A program made the translations under genes and the position numbers. Below the pieces are notes generated by a model, which did no database searches, was not told where the DNA came from, and saw only the letters and a program-made list of their open reading frames with translations. 64,000 nt of DNA from Ruegeria arenilitoris (lineage in GTDB: Bacteria > Pseudomonadota > Alphaproteobacteria > Rhodobacterales > Rhodobacteraceae), in contig NZ_WPZQ01000003.1 in NCBI RefSeq assembly GCF_013030265.1, positions 1 through 64,000 of the forward strand, read 5' to 3'. How positions within the stretch are numbered: the first letter of the stretch is position 1; the number at the start of each line of letters is the position of its first letter. Of this stretch, positions 16,209 through 24,479 are shown in pieces.

Positions 16209-18719
16209 CTATTCAGCAGGCACTGAACGCAGCGTCCGTTTGGCATTTTCCGCTGCCTGATCCTGCACAACCTTGTTTGATTTAACCCAACGCAACCGTA
16301 GCGCGTTGGTCAGAACGAATACGCTGGACAATGCCATGGCACCTGCGGCCAATACCGGCGAGAGCAACGGGCCGCCAAACGGGTACAGTACCCCCGCCGC
16401 AACCGGTATGAGTAGTGTGTTGTAACTGAACGCCCAGAACAGGTTTTGGCGGATGTTGCGCATAGTTCGCTGGCTGATATTGAAAGCGTTGACCACGCCG
16501 GTCAGGTCGCCTGACATCAAAACGACATCGGCTGCTTCGATTGCGATGTCCGTGCCTGTGCCGATCGCAATTCCCACATCAGCCGCCGCCAAAGCAGGCG
16601 CATCATTAATGCCGTCACCTACAAAGGCCAGTTTTCCACTATTCAAACGCAAATCTTCCAGCGCAGACACTTTACCCTCGGGCAAAACCTCAGCCACAAC
16701 ATGATCAATACCCAGCTGCGCCGCGATAGATTTGGCAGTAGCGGTATTGTCACCGGTAATCATCGCCACTTTCAGCCCCAGTTCGTGCAAAGCTTCAATT
16801 GCGGCAGGCGTGGTGGTTTTGATCGGATCAGCCACAGCGATAACGGCCGCGATAACCCCATCTATGGCAGCATAAAGTGGAGTCTTTCCGTTGACTGCCA
16901 GTTCAGCGCCCCGATCAGACAACGCGCCTATTTCAACGCCTTCGCGGACCATCAGTCGGTCAGCCCCGATCAGGATTGTATGGCCTTCAACTTCAGCACG
17001 CACGCCGTAGCCAGTGATCGAAGTGAAGTCTTCAGGCTGCGGAAGATTCAACCCTCGGGTTTCAGCCGCGCGCGCGATAGCCGTGGCGATAGGATGTTCA
17101 GATGTGACCTCAACTGCAGCAACAAGGCGCAGAACCTGATCTTCGGTCATTTCTTCGGCCACTATCAGGTCGGTCAGTTCCGGACGCCCTTTGGTCAGGG
17201 TGCCGGTCTTGTCCACCGCCACAACGGTTGTTTCCTGGAGCATTTGCAAGGCGTCGCCCTTACGGAACAGCACACCCATCTCGGCCGCGCGTCCGGTGCC
17301 AACCATGATCGAGGTTGGAGTAGCCAACCCCATGGCGCAAGGGCATGCTATGATCAGCACCGCAACCCCGGCCACTAGCGCCAGGCTGAGCGCGGGATCG
17401 GGACCGAACAACAGCCAAACCAGAACCGTCATCACGGCCACAGTGATCACTACCGGCACAAACCATAGCGTGATGCGGTCGACCAGGCCTTGAATCGGCA
17501 GTTTGGCCCCCTGGGCTTGTTCGACCATCTGGATTATCTGGGCCAACATAGTGTCGGCACCGATCTTTTCGGCCTGGTAAGTCAACGCACCAGTGCCATT
17601 TACGGTTCCCCCAACCACAGTAGCGCCTTCGGTTTTTTCGACTGGAACCGGCTCACCAGTAATCATGCTTTCATCGACATATGACGCCCCAGTCACTACG
17701 GCACCATCCACCGCGATCTTTTCGCCCGGTCGAACGTGAACAAGATCCCCTACAGCGATCTGCTCAATCGGGAGCTCAACAACCGATCCGTCGCGTTCAA
17801 CCCGCGCTGTTTTTGCCTGTAAACCAACCAGTTTGCGAATTGCTTCACCAGTTCTGCCCTTAGCGCGAGCCTCAAGGAAACGCCCCAGCAAAATCAGAAC
17901 CACGATCACCGCGGCAGCCTCGTAGTAGACGTTTGCAGTTCCCGCAGGCAGGATACCGGGCGCAAAGGTTGAGATAAGCGAGAAGCCATAGGCCGCCGAG
18001 GTGCCCAGCGCCACCAGAGAGTTCATGTCCGGCGCGCCTTTGAACAAGGACGGGAAACCCTTGGTATAGAACTGCAAACCTGGCCCAAAAAGAACGATCG
18101 TGGTCAGAAGGAACTGCAGATAATAGCTGTTTTGGATGCCGATCGTACTCGCTATCAGATGGTGCATGCCCGGAATAACATGCGAACCCATTTCAAGGAT
18201 GAACACCGGCAAAGCGAGCAAGGCAGCAAAGCCCGTTCGCCGGGCCAACAGGAGGATCTCTGCTGCTTTGCGGTCTTGTGGTTCGGTTTGCGAAGCCGAT
18301 CGAAGGGTTGCCGGATAGCCTGCAGCTGCGGCAAGCGCCGCGATGGCTTCGGGCGTGGTGACACCCTCAGCATAGCGCACCGTGGCACTTTCGGTGGCCA
18401 GATTGACTGACGCAGACAACACGCCATCATCAGCTTCCAAGGCTCGCTCAACGCGCCCTACGCACGATGCGCAGGACATGTTTTGAATATCAAGCGTGAC
18501 CTCTTTGGTCAGGGCCGGGTATCCGGCGCTGTTTAGCGCATCTGCAATCGCCGCTTTATCAGCTGGATCGCGAAAATCGACCCGAACACTTTCGCTGGCA
18601 AGATTAACCGAAGCGGCATCAACACCTGGAACAGCTTTCAGCGCGCGCTCGACCCGCCCTACGCAGGACGCACAGATCATCCCCTGAACCTGAAACCGCG
18701 CATGTGAATTTTCAGTCAT
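16209..18719 (-). CDS. copA: Cu(I)-exporting P1B-type ATPase
   Basis: An 836-residue copper pump. It has two N-terminal heavy-metal domains, each with [12 protein letters not shown] (cysteines near 16/19 and 83/86), about eight membrane helices, TGEPVPVEK in the actuator domain, the transmembrane CPC metal site in [14 protein letters not shown], phosphorylation loop [15 protein letters not shown] for ATP binding, and [16 protein letters not shown]. These are diagnostic of CopA. It moves Cu(I) from cytoplasm to periplasm. It is transcribed from a CueR box about 40 bases upstream and is followed by cueR. The adjacent periplasmic oxidase and cytochromes would receive the exported copper load. 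Confidence 0.95.
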   Translation of the reverse strand: MTENSHARFQVQGMICASCVGRVERALKAVPGVDAASVNLASESVRVDFRDPADKAAIADALNSAGYPALTKEVTLDIQNMSCASCVGRVERALEADDGVLSASVNLATESATVRYAEGVTTPEAIAALAAAAGYPATLRSASQTEPQDRKAAEILLLARRTGFAALLALPVFILEMGSHVIPGMHHLIASTIGIQNSYYLQFLLTTIVLFGPGLQFYTKGFPSLFKGAPDMNSLVALGTSAAYGFSLISTFAPGILPAGTANVYYEAAAVIVVLILLGRFLEARAKGRTGEAIRKLVGLQAKTARVERDGSVVELPIEQIAVGDLVHVRPGEKIAVDGAVVTGASYVDESMITGEPVPVEKTEGATVVGGTVNGTGALTYQAEKIGADTMLAQIIQMVEQAQGAKLPIQGLVDRITLWFVPVVITVAVMTVLVWLLFGPDPALSLALVAGVAVLIIACPCAMGLATPTSIMVGTGRAAEMGVLFRKGDALQMLQETTVVAVDKTGTLTKGRPELTDLIVAEEMTEDQVLRLVAAVEVTSEHPIATAIARAAETRGLNLPQPEDFTSITGYGVRAEVEGHTILIGADRLMVREGVEIGALSDRGAELAVNGKTPLYAAIDGVIAAVIAVADPIKTTTPAAIEALHELGLKVAMITGDNTATAKSIAAQLGIDHVVAEVLPEGKVSALEDLRLNSGKLAFVGDGINDAPALAAADVGIAIGTGTDIAIEAADVVLMSGDLTGVVNAFNISQRTMRNIRQNLFWAFSYNTLLIPVAAGVLYPFGGPLLSPVLAAGAMALSSVFVLTNALRLRWVKSNKVVQDQAAENAKRTLRSVPAE

Positions 18720-18749
18720 TTTGTCACCACAAGAAGTCTGCTGACGTGC

Positions 18750-18780
18750 AACATAAGGGTTCCAGCAAGTGGAAGGTCAA
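18750..18780 (-). promoter_or_regulatory. CueR-type promoter of copA-cueR
   Basis: On the minus strand TTGACC (18775-18780) is separated by exactly 19 bp from TATGTT (18750-18755). The spacer holds the dyad TTCC-ACTTGCT-GGAA. A 19 bp spacer with a CCTTCC...GGAA dyad is the hallmark of MerR-family copper promoters, close to the known E. coli copA promoter. Confidence 0.9.
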
Positions 18781-19087
18781 GGGATGTGGGTGACTTTCTT
18801 TCCAACTAATTTTGGTGATCCATTCGTAATAAGCTGACCTTCCTGTGCTGGATTACTTAGCCAGAACAACGGAACAGATGTACGAACCACTTTGACGACC
18901 CTGAGTATCCTGAGGAGGCGAAGCTATGGTCGCATGATAAGTTGAGGCGCGCATAATCCTGCCCCATTGGCTCTATCTTAAGTCTCTAACAAACTCGATG
19001 AGACGGGTCATTTCACCTTCGGCGCTCGCCACACGAACACCGATCAACATGACTGCCGCGATTTGACCTGTGCGTAATCTCATCACA
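18781..19087. other. intergenic region between copA and the cytochrome operon end
   Basis: About 300 bases beyond the copA promoter, downstream of the minus-strand cytochrome gene. No gene, clear terminator or repeat was recognised; a short frame at 18973-19245 overlaps the cytochrome gene in another frame and is a shadow. Confidence 0.4.
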
Positions 19088-19561
19088 TCAGTTTCCGTCC
19101 ACTTGTTCTGCCTCAGTGCGCTGCTCTTGCAGCTTACGCTCCCGATCCGGCCAACTGTCCTTGATAAATGCAAGGATGTCCCAGATGTCCTGATCCGACA
19201 GGTTGTCCCCGAAACCTGGCATGCCACTTTTGACGTTGGTGACACCCATCTGTTTCAAAGTCTGTTCCCCACCAAGCTTTGTATAGTCGAACAACAGCTT
19301 GTCGCCGTGATGCCATGTGTGGCCTGTTCGGTCATGTGGGGGTGCCCGCAAGACGCCATCAGGATCAGGTGTCTGCCAATCCGGCTGACCCTCCAGATTC
19401 GCCCCATGGCATGACGCGCAGTTTTCGGCGTACAAATCTGCACCGCGTGCCGTATCCGAGGGCGAGCTGTTCTGTGCACGCCCGCTAAGACTCCAGCCTG
19501 TGACAGTGACAATGATCACTACCGCAGCCAGTGACATCCATTTCGCAACGCTCTTATTCAT
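19088..19561 (-). CDS. periplasmic monoheme cytochrome c
   Basis: A 157-residue cytochrome c with an N-terminal hydrophobic signal or anchor (SLAAVVIIVTVTGW) and one heme site, CASCH, near residue 49. MPGFGDNLSDQDIWDILAFIKDSWP supplies the probable axial methionine and the C-terminal class I helix. The C-terminal tail is highly charged (RERKLQEQRTEAEQ). Start ATG 19561 overlaps the multicopper oxidase stop as ATGA, so the two are translationally coupled and probably form a donor-acceptor pair. Last gene of the copper-responsive operon. Confidence 0.85.
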   Translation of the reverse strand: MNKSVAKWMSLAAVVIIVTVTGWSLSGRAQNSSPSDTARGADLYAENCASCHGANLEGQPDWQTPDPDGVLRAPPHDRTGHTWHHGDKLLFDYTKLGGEQTLKQMGVTNVKSGMPGFGDNLSDQDIWDILAFIKDSWPDRERKLQEQRTEAEQVDGN

Positions 19562-20931
19562 AACACCACGCTCAACCAAGTCTTCATACCAGCGGCCTGA
19601 TGCGACAGCATGTGGCAATGAAACAGCCAATCCCCCGGGTTATCCGCAACGAACGCGATTTCCCGTGTTTCGACCCGGTCGACCAGGATTGTGTCCCTCA
19701 GCGGCCCAAGACTCCCGTCCGCCAGAACTTCCTGAAAGTGCGTCCCATGCAGGTGCATGGCGTGGGGAAAGACGGTGTCGTTTTTGATCTGTATACGAAC
19801 GACGTCACCACGAGAGACAGAGGCCAACGGGTTCTCTGGCAAACCAGCAATGCCGTTGAAAGTCCAGATCTGACCCTCCCGAACCAATTCATCGCTACTC
19901 ATGATCTGGCCTTTGTACGAGCCTTGGCGCAGCCCACCCATTGCTCCTCCCTCCATTACCAAAGGAACGGTCAGAGCGTCCGAAACATCCTTGAGCACAG
20001 AAACGGGATTGGGTGGCAAAGCCTCTATCGCGCCGCGGGCGACAGTTGTACCGCGCCTCGAAACCGGAAGCTCAGCAATGACAAATGCTTCAACACGTTC
20101 GTGAAGAATGATTTGAACGGCTTCACCCACGTCAGCTGTGACATCTACAACTAGATCCACTCGTTGCGCAGGCCCGAAAACAAGGGTTTCAAAATCCTCT
20201 GGCTGCGTCACTGGCATGCCATCATAAGCGATCAGTTTTCCGTTTGCGCCACGAACTGAGACATACATGATCCGATCAGTCGCGACATTGACCAAGCGAA
20301 GCCGCAATCGCTGGTTCGTTAAAACTTCGGTCATAGGCGATACATGCGCGTGAACGTAGTTCCCCATTCGACCTGCATGCGTCCAGTCATGCATTGAGCC
20401 AAAATCATCGACAATTTGGGCATCCTGCCCCAACCGCCAGTCATCCAGCAGAACCGTAATGTCATGATCCGTGTCCGGCGGGTTCGTTTCATCGACGATG
20501 AACGCGCCGTAAAGGCCCCGGGCGACTTGTTCCGTCGACTGGTTATGAGAGTGGTACCAAAAGGTTCCCGCGTCCTTGAGCGGCAAATCATACTGAAATT
20601 TATCGCCCTTTTGCACTGCCTCCTGTGTGAGACCCGGCACCCCGTCCATGTTGTTTGGAACCCGCAATCCATGCCAATGAATAGCCGTTGGTTGGGGGAG
20701 CGAGTTTAGGAGCGTCCGGCGAACCGTTTCGCCCTGACGGGCACGAATTTCGGGGCCCGGGACACCGCCGTCATATCCCCAAATCTCGGTTTCCGGATAG
20801 CTGTCGGGCGCTATACGCGCCAACTCTGCACGCGCCTCAATTGTTTTAGGAGGCGTAGCCGCCCTCCCGATAGCAGGCACCGCGAACAGTGCCGATGTAC
20901 CGGCAACGAATTGCCTGCGATTGAGCGTCAT
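19558..20931 (-). CDS. Tat-exported multicopper oxidase
   Basis: A 457-residue three-domain multicopper oxidase with a twin-arginine-type leader MTLNRRQFVAGTSALFAVPA. Copper ligand motifs are complete: HWHGLRVPNNMDGVPG, YHSHNQSTEQVARGLYG, PHAMHLHGTHFQ, and HCHMLSHQAAGM, the last with the T1 Cys and axial Met. It oxidises a reduced substrate and passes electrons to O2; in CueO/CutO-like enzymes this detoxifies Cu(I). Here it sits among cytochrome c genes, so cytochromes could deliver or accept electrons, which is inference. ATGA-coupled to the downstream cytochrome. A laccase acting on phenolics is the alternative. Confidence 0.9.
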   Translation of the reverse strand: MTLNRRQFVAGTSALFAVPAIGRAATPPKTIEARAELARIAPDSYPETEIWGYDGGVPGPEIRARQGETVRRTLLNSLPQPTAIHWHGLRVPNNMDGVPGLTQEAVQKGDKFQYDLPLKDAGTFWYHSHNQSTEQVARGLYGAFIVDETNPPDTDHDITVLLDDWRLGQDAQIVDDFGSMHDWTHAGRMGNYVHAHVSPMTEVLTNQRLRLRLVNVATDRIMYVSVRGANGKLIAYDGMPVTQPEDFETLVFGPAQRVDLVVDVTADVGEAVQIILHERVEAFVIAELPVSRRGTTVARGAIEALPPNPVSVLKDVSDALTVPLVMEGGAMGGLRQGSYKGQIMSSDELVREGQIWTFNGIAGLPENPLASVSRGDVVRIQIKNDTVFPHAMHLHGTHFQEVLADGSLGPLRDTILVDRVETREIAFVADNPGDWLFHCHMLSHQAAGMKTWLSVVL

Positions 20932-20970
20932 GATGACTTCCTTCCCAAGAATACTTGATCTCTCACTGGA

Positions 20971-21870
20971 TTATCCGCCGTCGTGCACATCCAACAGATA
21001 GATCGCCATCGCCTTGCGGTCATCCTCTGTCAGAAAGCTGGTGCCATAGTTTACGACCTCTCCCATAGCGCCCCCGAATACATCGCCATCAGGCATGACA
21101 CCTGTGCGCAAGGCATAGACCAAATCATCAACCGTCCAGCCACGCTGTTGCAGCGTCCCAAAGTCGATGGCCGGCGCCTTGTCACCGCCCGGCAGAGAGT
21201 CACTTCCCTTGAAGTGTTCGGTGTCTGATTTTCTCGCGCCAACCAAGTTCCTCCCGGTGTGGCAGGCCGCACAATGCGTGGCGCCTTCGACCAGTAACCG
21301 GCCCCGGTTCCAAACATCATCCTTACCCGGCACAGGATAGGTAGGAGGCGGCTCCAGAAAAGCTGCCCGCCACAGTTTCAGTCCCCAACGCTGATTGAAG
21401 GGGAACGCCATATCCTGCTCTTTTGACGGTTCCGCGACCGGTGGAACCGTTTGCCAGGCAGCCCAGAGATCGGCGATGTCCTGATCCGTGAAGTTGGCAT
21501 AGAACGGATAAGGAAAGGCCGGGTAGTAGGGTTGTCCGTCGGGCGACACACCCTGTCGTACGGCACGGGCAAACTCCTCGACGGTCCAACCACCGATCCC
21601 GTGATCAGGATCGGTGGTCAGATTCGGTGAATAGAGCGTGCCGAACGGTGTATCTAACTCTACCCCGCCGGCCAGCGGCGCACCCCCTTTGGCAAAATCT
21701 GTGTGGCAGGCGATACAGCCACTTGCCCTTGCCAGATATGCCCCACGGTTAACGTCACCCTCGATGTGAAAAGATTGTAGTGGCCGGCCAATCGGCCAAG
21801 CAATTATTGCAACAAGTCCCGCTGACGCCATGACGGCAGCAGCAAGGCCCAATCGGACTAGCGGACTCAT
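20971..21870 (-). CDS. diheme cytochrome c (alcohol/gluconate dehydrogenase cytochrome-subunit type)
   Basis: A 299-residue protein with one N-terminal hydrophobic anchor (LGLAAAVMASAGLVAIIAW) and two heme motifs, CIACH near residue 53 and CAACH near residue 198. Each is followed by class I cytochrome features such as TPFGTLYSPNLTTDPDHGIGGWT and AFPYPFYANFTDQDI. This is the layout of membrane-bound gluconate/alcohol dehydrogenase cytochrome subunits (usually triheme) and related diheme proteins, but no dehydrogenase gene is adjacent. It lies 39 bases upstream of the oxidase gene and 9 bases after the cytochrome c' gene, in the same operon. Confidence 0.85.
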   Translation of the reverse strand: MSPLVRLGLAAAVMASAGLVAIIAWPIGRPLQSFHIEGDVNRGAYLARASGCIACHTDFAKGGAPLAGGVELDTPFGTLYSPNLTTDPDHGIGGWTVEEFARAVRQGVSPDGQPYYPAFPYPFYANFTDQDIADLWAAWQTVPPVAEPSKEQDMAFPFNQRWGLKLWRAAFLEPPPTYPVPGKDDVWNRGRLLVEGATHCAACHTGRNLVGARKSDTEHFKGSDSLPGGDKAPAIDFGTLQQRGWTVDDLVYALRTGVMPDGDVFGGAMGEVVNYGTSFLTEDDRKAMAIYLLDVHDGG

Positions 21871-21879
21871 GACGCATTC

Positions 21880-22434
21880 CTATTCCGACCGAAATCGCGT
21901 GTGGCATGCCGAGCAGGTCTGGCTCAGCATCATGAACACGCCATCTGCTGGCATTTCAGAAAGTTGTGCCTGATCCGGGCCCCCGCCCATCATGTCGGCA
22001 CCCATCATAGAACTACCACCCATCATGGTTGCATTGCCCATCATACCGGAACCTTGGTCCGATCCGGACGCCATCAACCCATTGTCCGCCGCAAGCATGA
22101 GCCCTTCAGAGTAGGTTTCCAACTGTCTGGCCAATTCTGCAAAGGAACCCCAGTCCTGCCAGATTTCCGGTTTTGCCTCCGAGGGTTTGCCATCAGTTCC
22201 CTCTGGAAACAGCTTAGTCATGCTCTCACCGGCATGGAGCCCTATTTTCTTCGCTTCGCTTCGCACTGTTTGCGCGTTGTACGGCGTTTTCCCCTGCATC
22301 ATCGGCGTGAGGACTTTCATACTGTCCTTCATCGCGGACATACCGTCCATGCGCTCTTTGACGATGCCTGTTGCACCACCATGAGCCAGAGCGGCTGCAG
22401 CAAACAGAGAAACCAGGGCGACGCCTGTGGTCAT
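21880..22434 (-). CDS. cytochrome c' with Met-rich insertion
   Basis: A 184-residue class II cytochrome: four-helix features (KERMDGMSAMKDSMKVL; AKKIGLHAGESMTKLFPEGT) with the heme motif CSACH at 174-178 near the C-terminus. Residues about 131-150 form a loop with three or more MM pairs (MMGNATMM, SSMMGADMM) not usual in cytochrome c', suggesting Cu(I) binding. Start is uncertain. ATG 22434 lacks a ribosome site and its leader has no positive n-region; an upstream ATG at 22450 has AAGGA but is out of frame by one base across a run of six A. See findings. Confidence 0.83.
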   Translation of the reverse strand: MTTGVALVSLFAAAALAHGGATGIVKERMDGMSAMKDSMKVLTPMMQGKTPYNAQTVRSEAKKIGLHAGESMTKLFPEGTDGKPSEAKPEIWQDWGSFAELARQLETYSEGLMLAADNGLMASGSDQGSGMMGNATMMGGSSMMGADMMGGGPDQAQLSEMPADGVFMMLSQTCSACHTRFRSE

Positions 22435-22505
22435 TTTTTCGAATGTTCATTGCTTTGTCCTTATCGTCTGCTTCGACGCGCTCGTATTGAGCGCAATTCG
22501 ACTGG

Positions 22506-22844
22506 TCAGATCAGGACGCGCGGCGGTGGCGGGTCAAACGCTATGATACTCAGAACCCGGTATTGGGCGCGTGGTATCGAGTATCTTTGTTCCGTGTCTT
22601 TGGGGGCAGGCAGCGGCGGACCTATCGAAAATAGCCCGACAGCGTTGCAAATCGATCCGCTATGACAATGCCCCGGATGACCTTGTTTGACATGCTCCAC
22701 GTACGCAGAGTCCGTATGGTCAACAACGTGTTGCGAGCTGCTACCATGCGCATGAGCAGAGTCGGTAGTCACAAGTAATCCGCCAATGGTCAGCACCATT
22801 GACAGGATGATGTAACGAATTGCACTGCCAATCCGGCTCGTCAC
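22506..22844 (-). CDS. small His-rich exported protein (DUF2946/CopL-like by eye)
   Basis: A 112-residue protein with a signal peptide (AIRYIILSMVLTIGGLLVTTDSAHA). The mature part is His-rich (VVDHTDSAYVEHVKQGHPGHCHSG) with two cysteines six residues apart (CHSGSIC), and it ends in PPPPRVLI. Size, histidines and proline-arginine tail recall small copper-associated DUF2946 proteins, but the resemblance is by eye. It begins 2 bases after the upstream cytochrome gene ends, so it belongs to the operon. A periplasmic copper-binding role fits and is inferred. Confidence 0.6.
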   Translation of the reverse strand: MTSRIGSAIRYIILSMVLTIGGLLVTTDSAHAHGSSSQHVVDHTDSAYVEHVKQGHPGHCHSGSICNAVGLFSIGPPLPAPKDTEQRYSIPRAQYRVLSIIAFDPPPPRVLI

Positions 22845-22846
22845 TT

Positions 22847-23296
22847 TCAGAAAATCCCGTTTTCCTGCTGCAACTCTCTGATGTACGCAACGATGCCTTT
22901 CACATCGGCACGGGTCAAGCCATCGACCGGCGGCATATTACCAAACCTCCAATGGTGTGCCCGAACTCCATTCTGGACTGCGACATAAAATGTCTCGTCC
23001 GAATGGTGGCTTGGTTCATAGATCTTATGCACCAATGGCGGCGCAAGCCCCTCCAGACCAGTTGCATTCACACCATGGCAGGCCGCACATTTAGCGTCGA
23101 ATGCCACCTTTCCGACTGCCGCAAACTCGCTCAACTGCTCCGGCAGATAGACGTTTTGGATTGGATCTCCCGGCTCCAGCGTCGCCGTATCAGGTGACGC
23201 CATCGAGTGACCAGTTGGTTGCTGATTGAGATTGTAGACGAGTACGGCGGCACCTGCGATCGCTACGCCGCCGATCAAGAGTGTAAGTTTATCCAT
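22847..23296 (-). CDS. membrane-anchored cytochrome c
   Basis: A 149-residue cytochrome with an uncleaved N-terminal anchor (LTLLIGGVAIAGAAVLVYNL), a linker, and one class I heme domain: CAACHGVN near residue 70, APPLVHKIYEPSHH, then NMPPVDGLTRADV with the likely axial methionine and the C-terminal helix VKGIVAYIRELQ. It could carry electrons between membrane complexes and the periplasmic partners encoded next to it. The gap to the small His-rich gene is 2 bases; the gap from the transpeptidase gene is about 70. Confidence 0.85.
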   Translation of the reverse strand: MDKLTLLIGGVAIAGAAVLVYNLNQQPTGHSMASPDTATLEPGDPIQNVYLPEQLSEFAAVGKVAFDAKCAACHGVNATGLEGLAPPLVHKIYEPSHHSDETFYVAVQNGVRAHHWRFGNMPPVDGLTRADVKGIVAYIRELQQENGIF

Positions 23297-23365
23297 CTCA
23301 GTATTTCACTTGATTGTCAGTTATCGGACAGTATTGCACGCCCGGTGAAATCGACCTGGACGAGG

Positions 23366-23947
23366 TCAGATCAGTTTTACCTGCGTGCCCACTGCCGCCA
23401 ATTTGAACAGTTCCGCAATCTGCTCGTTGTACAAGCCAATGCAGCCGTTGGAGGATCGTCTCCCGATCTTGCGGGTGTCGTTGGTGCCGTGGATACGATA
23501 GTACTGCCAGCTTAAGTATAGCGCATGGGTCCCCAAAGGATTCTCGGGGCCCGGGCCTACATAGTCAGGCCACGCCGGATTGCGCTTTTTCATTGCCGGT
23601 GTCGGTCGCCAAGATGGCCCTTCGACCTTGCGAGTAATTGTAGTGTAGCCCAGCCTTGTAAGGTCTTCCGTGAGCGGAACGCTGGTGGGAAACATACGAT
23701 AGACGCTTTCGTCCTCCGACCAGTATTGCAACACTTTTGACTGTGTATCAGAGAGGATCACACCGTTCCTGAGTGTATCAAAATGGTCCTGCCATTTGGC
23801 AACGCGGAACGACGATACGTTTCGGCGCGTACCTTTGATTGCTGCGGGTTGGGCCAAAACGGCCGGTGCGGGAAAAAGGGTCGTTGCAGCGAACGCGGCT
23901 ATCACTTCGCGTCGCGATATACCCTTTCTATCTTCGCTCGGTTTCAT
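23366..23947 (-). CDS. L,D-transpeptidase (YkuD family)
   Basis: A 193-residue exported protein from ATG 23947 with a twin-arginine-type leader (GISRREVIAAFAATTLFPAPAVLA). The YkuD catalytic segment is present: YRIHGTNDTRKIGRRSSNGCIGL with the nucleophile Cys and the upstream histidine. NPLGTHALYLSWQ is also family-typical. It crosslinks peptidoglycan or attaches proteins to it. It is the first gene after the second MerR-type promoter, leading the cytochrome-oxidase operon. Copper-responsive cell-wall remodelling has been described in other bacteria; whether that applies here is inference. Confidence 0.88.
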   Translation of the reverse strand: MKPSEDRKGISRREVIAAFAATTLFPAPAVLAQPAAIKGTRRNVSSFRVAKWQDHFDTLRNGVILSDTQSKVLQYWSEDESVYRMFPTSVPLTEDLTRLGYTTITRKVEGPSWRPTPAMKKRNPAWPDYVGPGPENPLGTHALYLSWQYYRIHGTNDTRKIGRRSSNGCIGLYNEQIAELFKLAAVGTQVKLI

Positions 23948-23993
23948 GCCTGCCATCCTGATCGGTTATCCTTGTTTCTCGATTTAGGTAGCT

Positions 23994-24024
23994 CGTATGC
24001 CCTATTCCTGCGCTGGAAGGTCAA
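23994..24024 (-). promoter_or_regulatory. second MerR/CueR-type promoter, driving the ldt-cytochrome-oxidase operon
   Basis: On the minus strand TTGACC (24019-24024) is followed by TTCC-AGCGCA-GGAA and, 19 bp after TTGACC, by CATACG (23994-23999). It shares TTGACCTTCCA and the GGAA half with the copA promoter and has the same 19 bp spacing. The centre of the dyad is 6 rather than 7 bases and the -10 is poor. It lies about 47 bases upstream of the transpeptidase start. Confidence 0.72.
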
Positions 24025-24331
24025 CATGAAAAAGACTTCGCACAAAGCAGCCCCAATACCTTTCGTGCAGCCGACCCTCTGCGAGCGAGGGGACATTGTT
24101 GGGGACGCTAGGCACAGAGGCAGCTGGCATTCATCATAAACGGCGCCACTGAATAACTGGTGTGGTGAAAATCCCTGCATTGCAATGCTTAGCTCGCCAC
24201 ACGTCTGATCCAGCAATCAAGACTGGGTCGGATTTCGTCAGCTGTTGTTTTGTATTGACCTGCTGCCTCTCAAACTGACGGTGCTGATAACGGTCTCACT
24301 TCCGTTCCAAACGATGAAACCCCATGAAAAA
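24025..24331. other. intergenic region upstream of the copper operon
   Basis: About 300 bases between the copper-type promoter and the autotransporter terminator. No gene with a plausible start and protein-like sequence was recognised on either strand. Confidence 0.35.
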
Positions 24332-24373
24332 TCTGTGGACCACCCTCGTGAGCGGATAAAGGTAGTCCACAGA
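24327..24373 (-). terminator. intrinsic terminator of the autotransporter gene
   Basis: On the minus strand, arms CTGTGGACTACC (24361-24372) and GGTGGTCCACAG (24333-24344) pair over 12 bp with one mismatch. They are followed by an A then TTTTT. It lies about 105 bases past the autotransporter stop, the right place and orientation to end that transcript. Confidence 0.65.
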
Positions 24374-24479
24374 AATAGCAGCTTGATGAGTTGTTATCTC
24401 AGGTCCACGCAAAAGAATGTCGGCGTGGCCAATGCGAGTTTTCTGCTTTGGTTAACAAAAACGCTGACGCATTCCCGGT

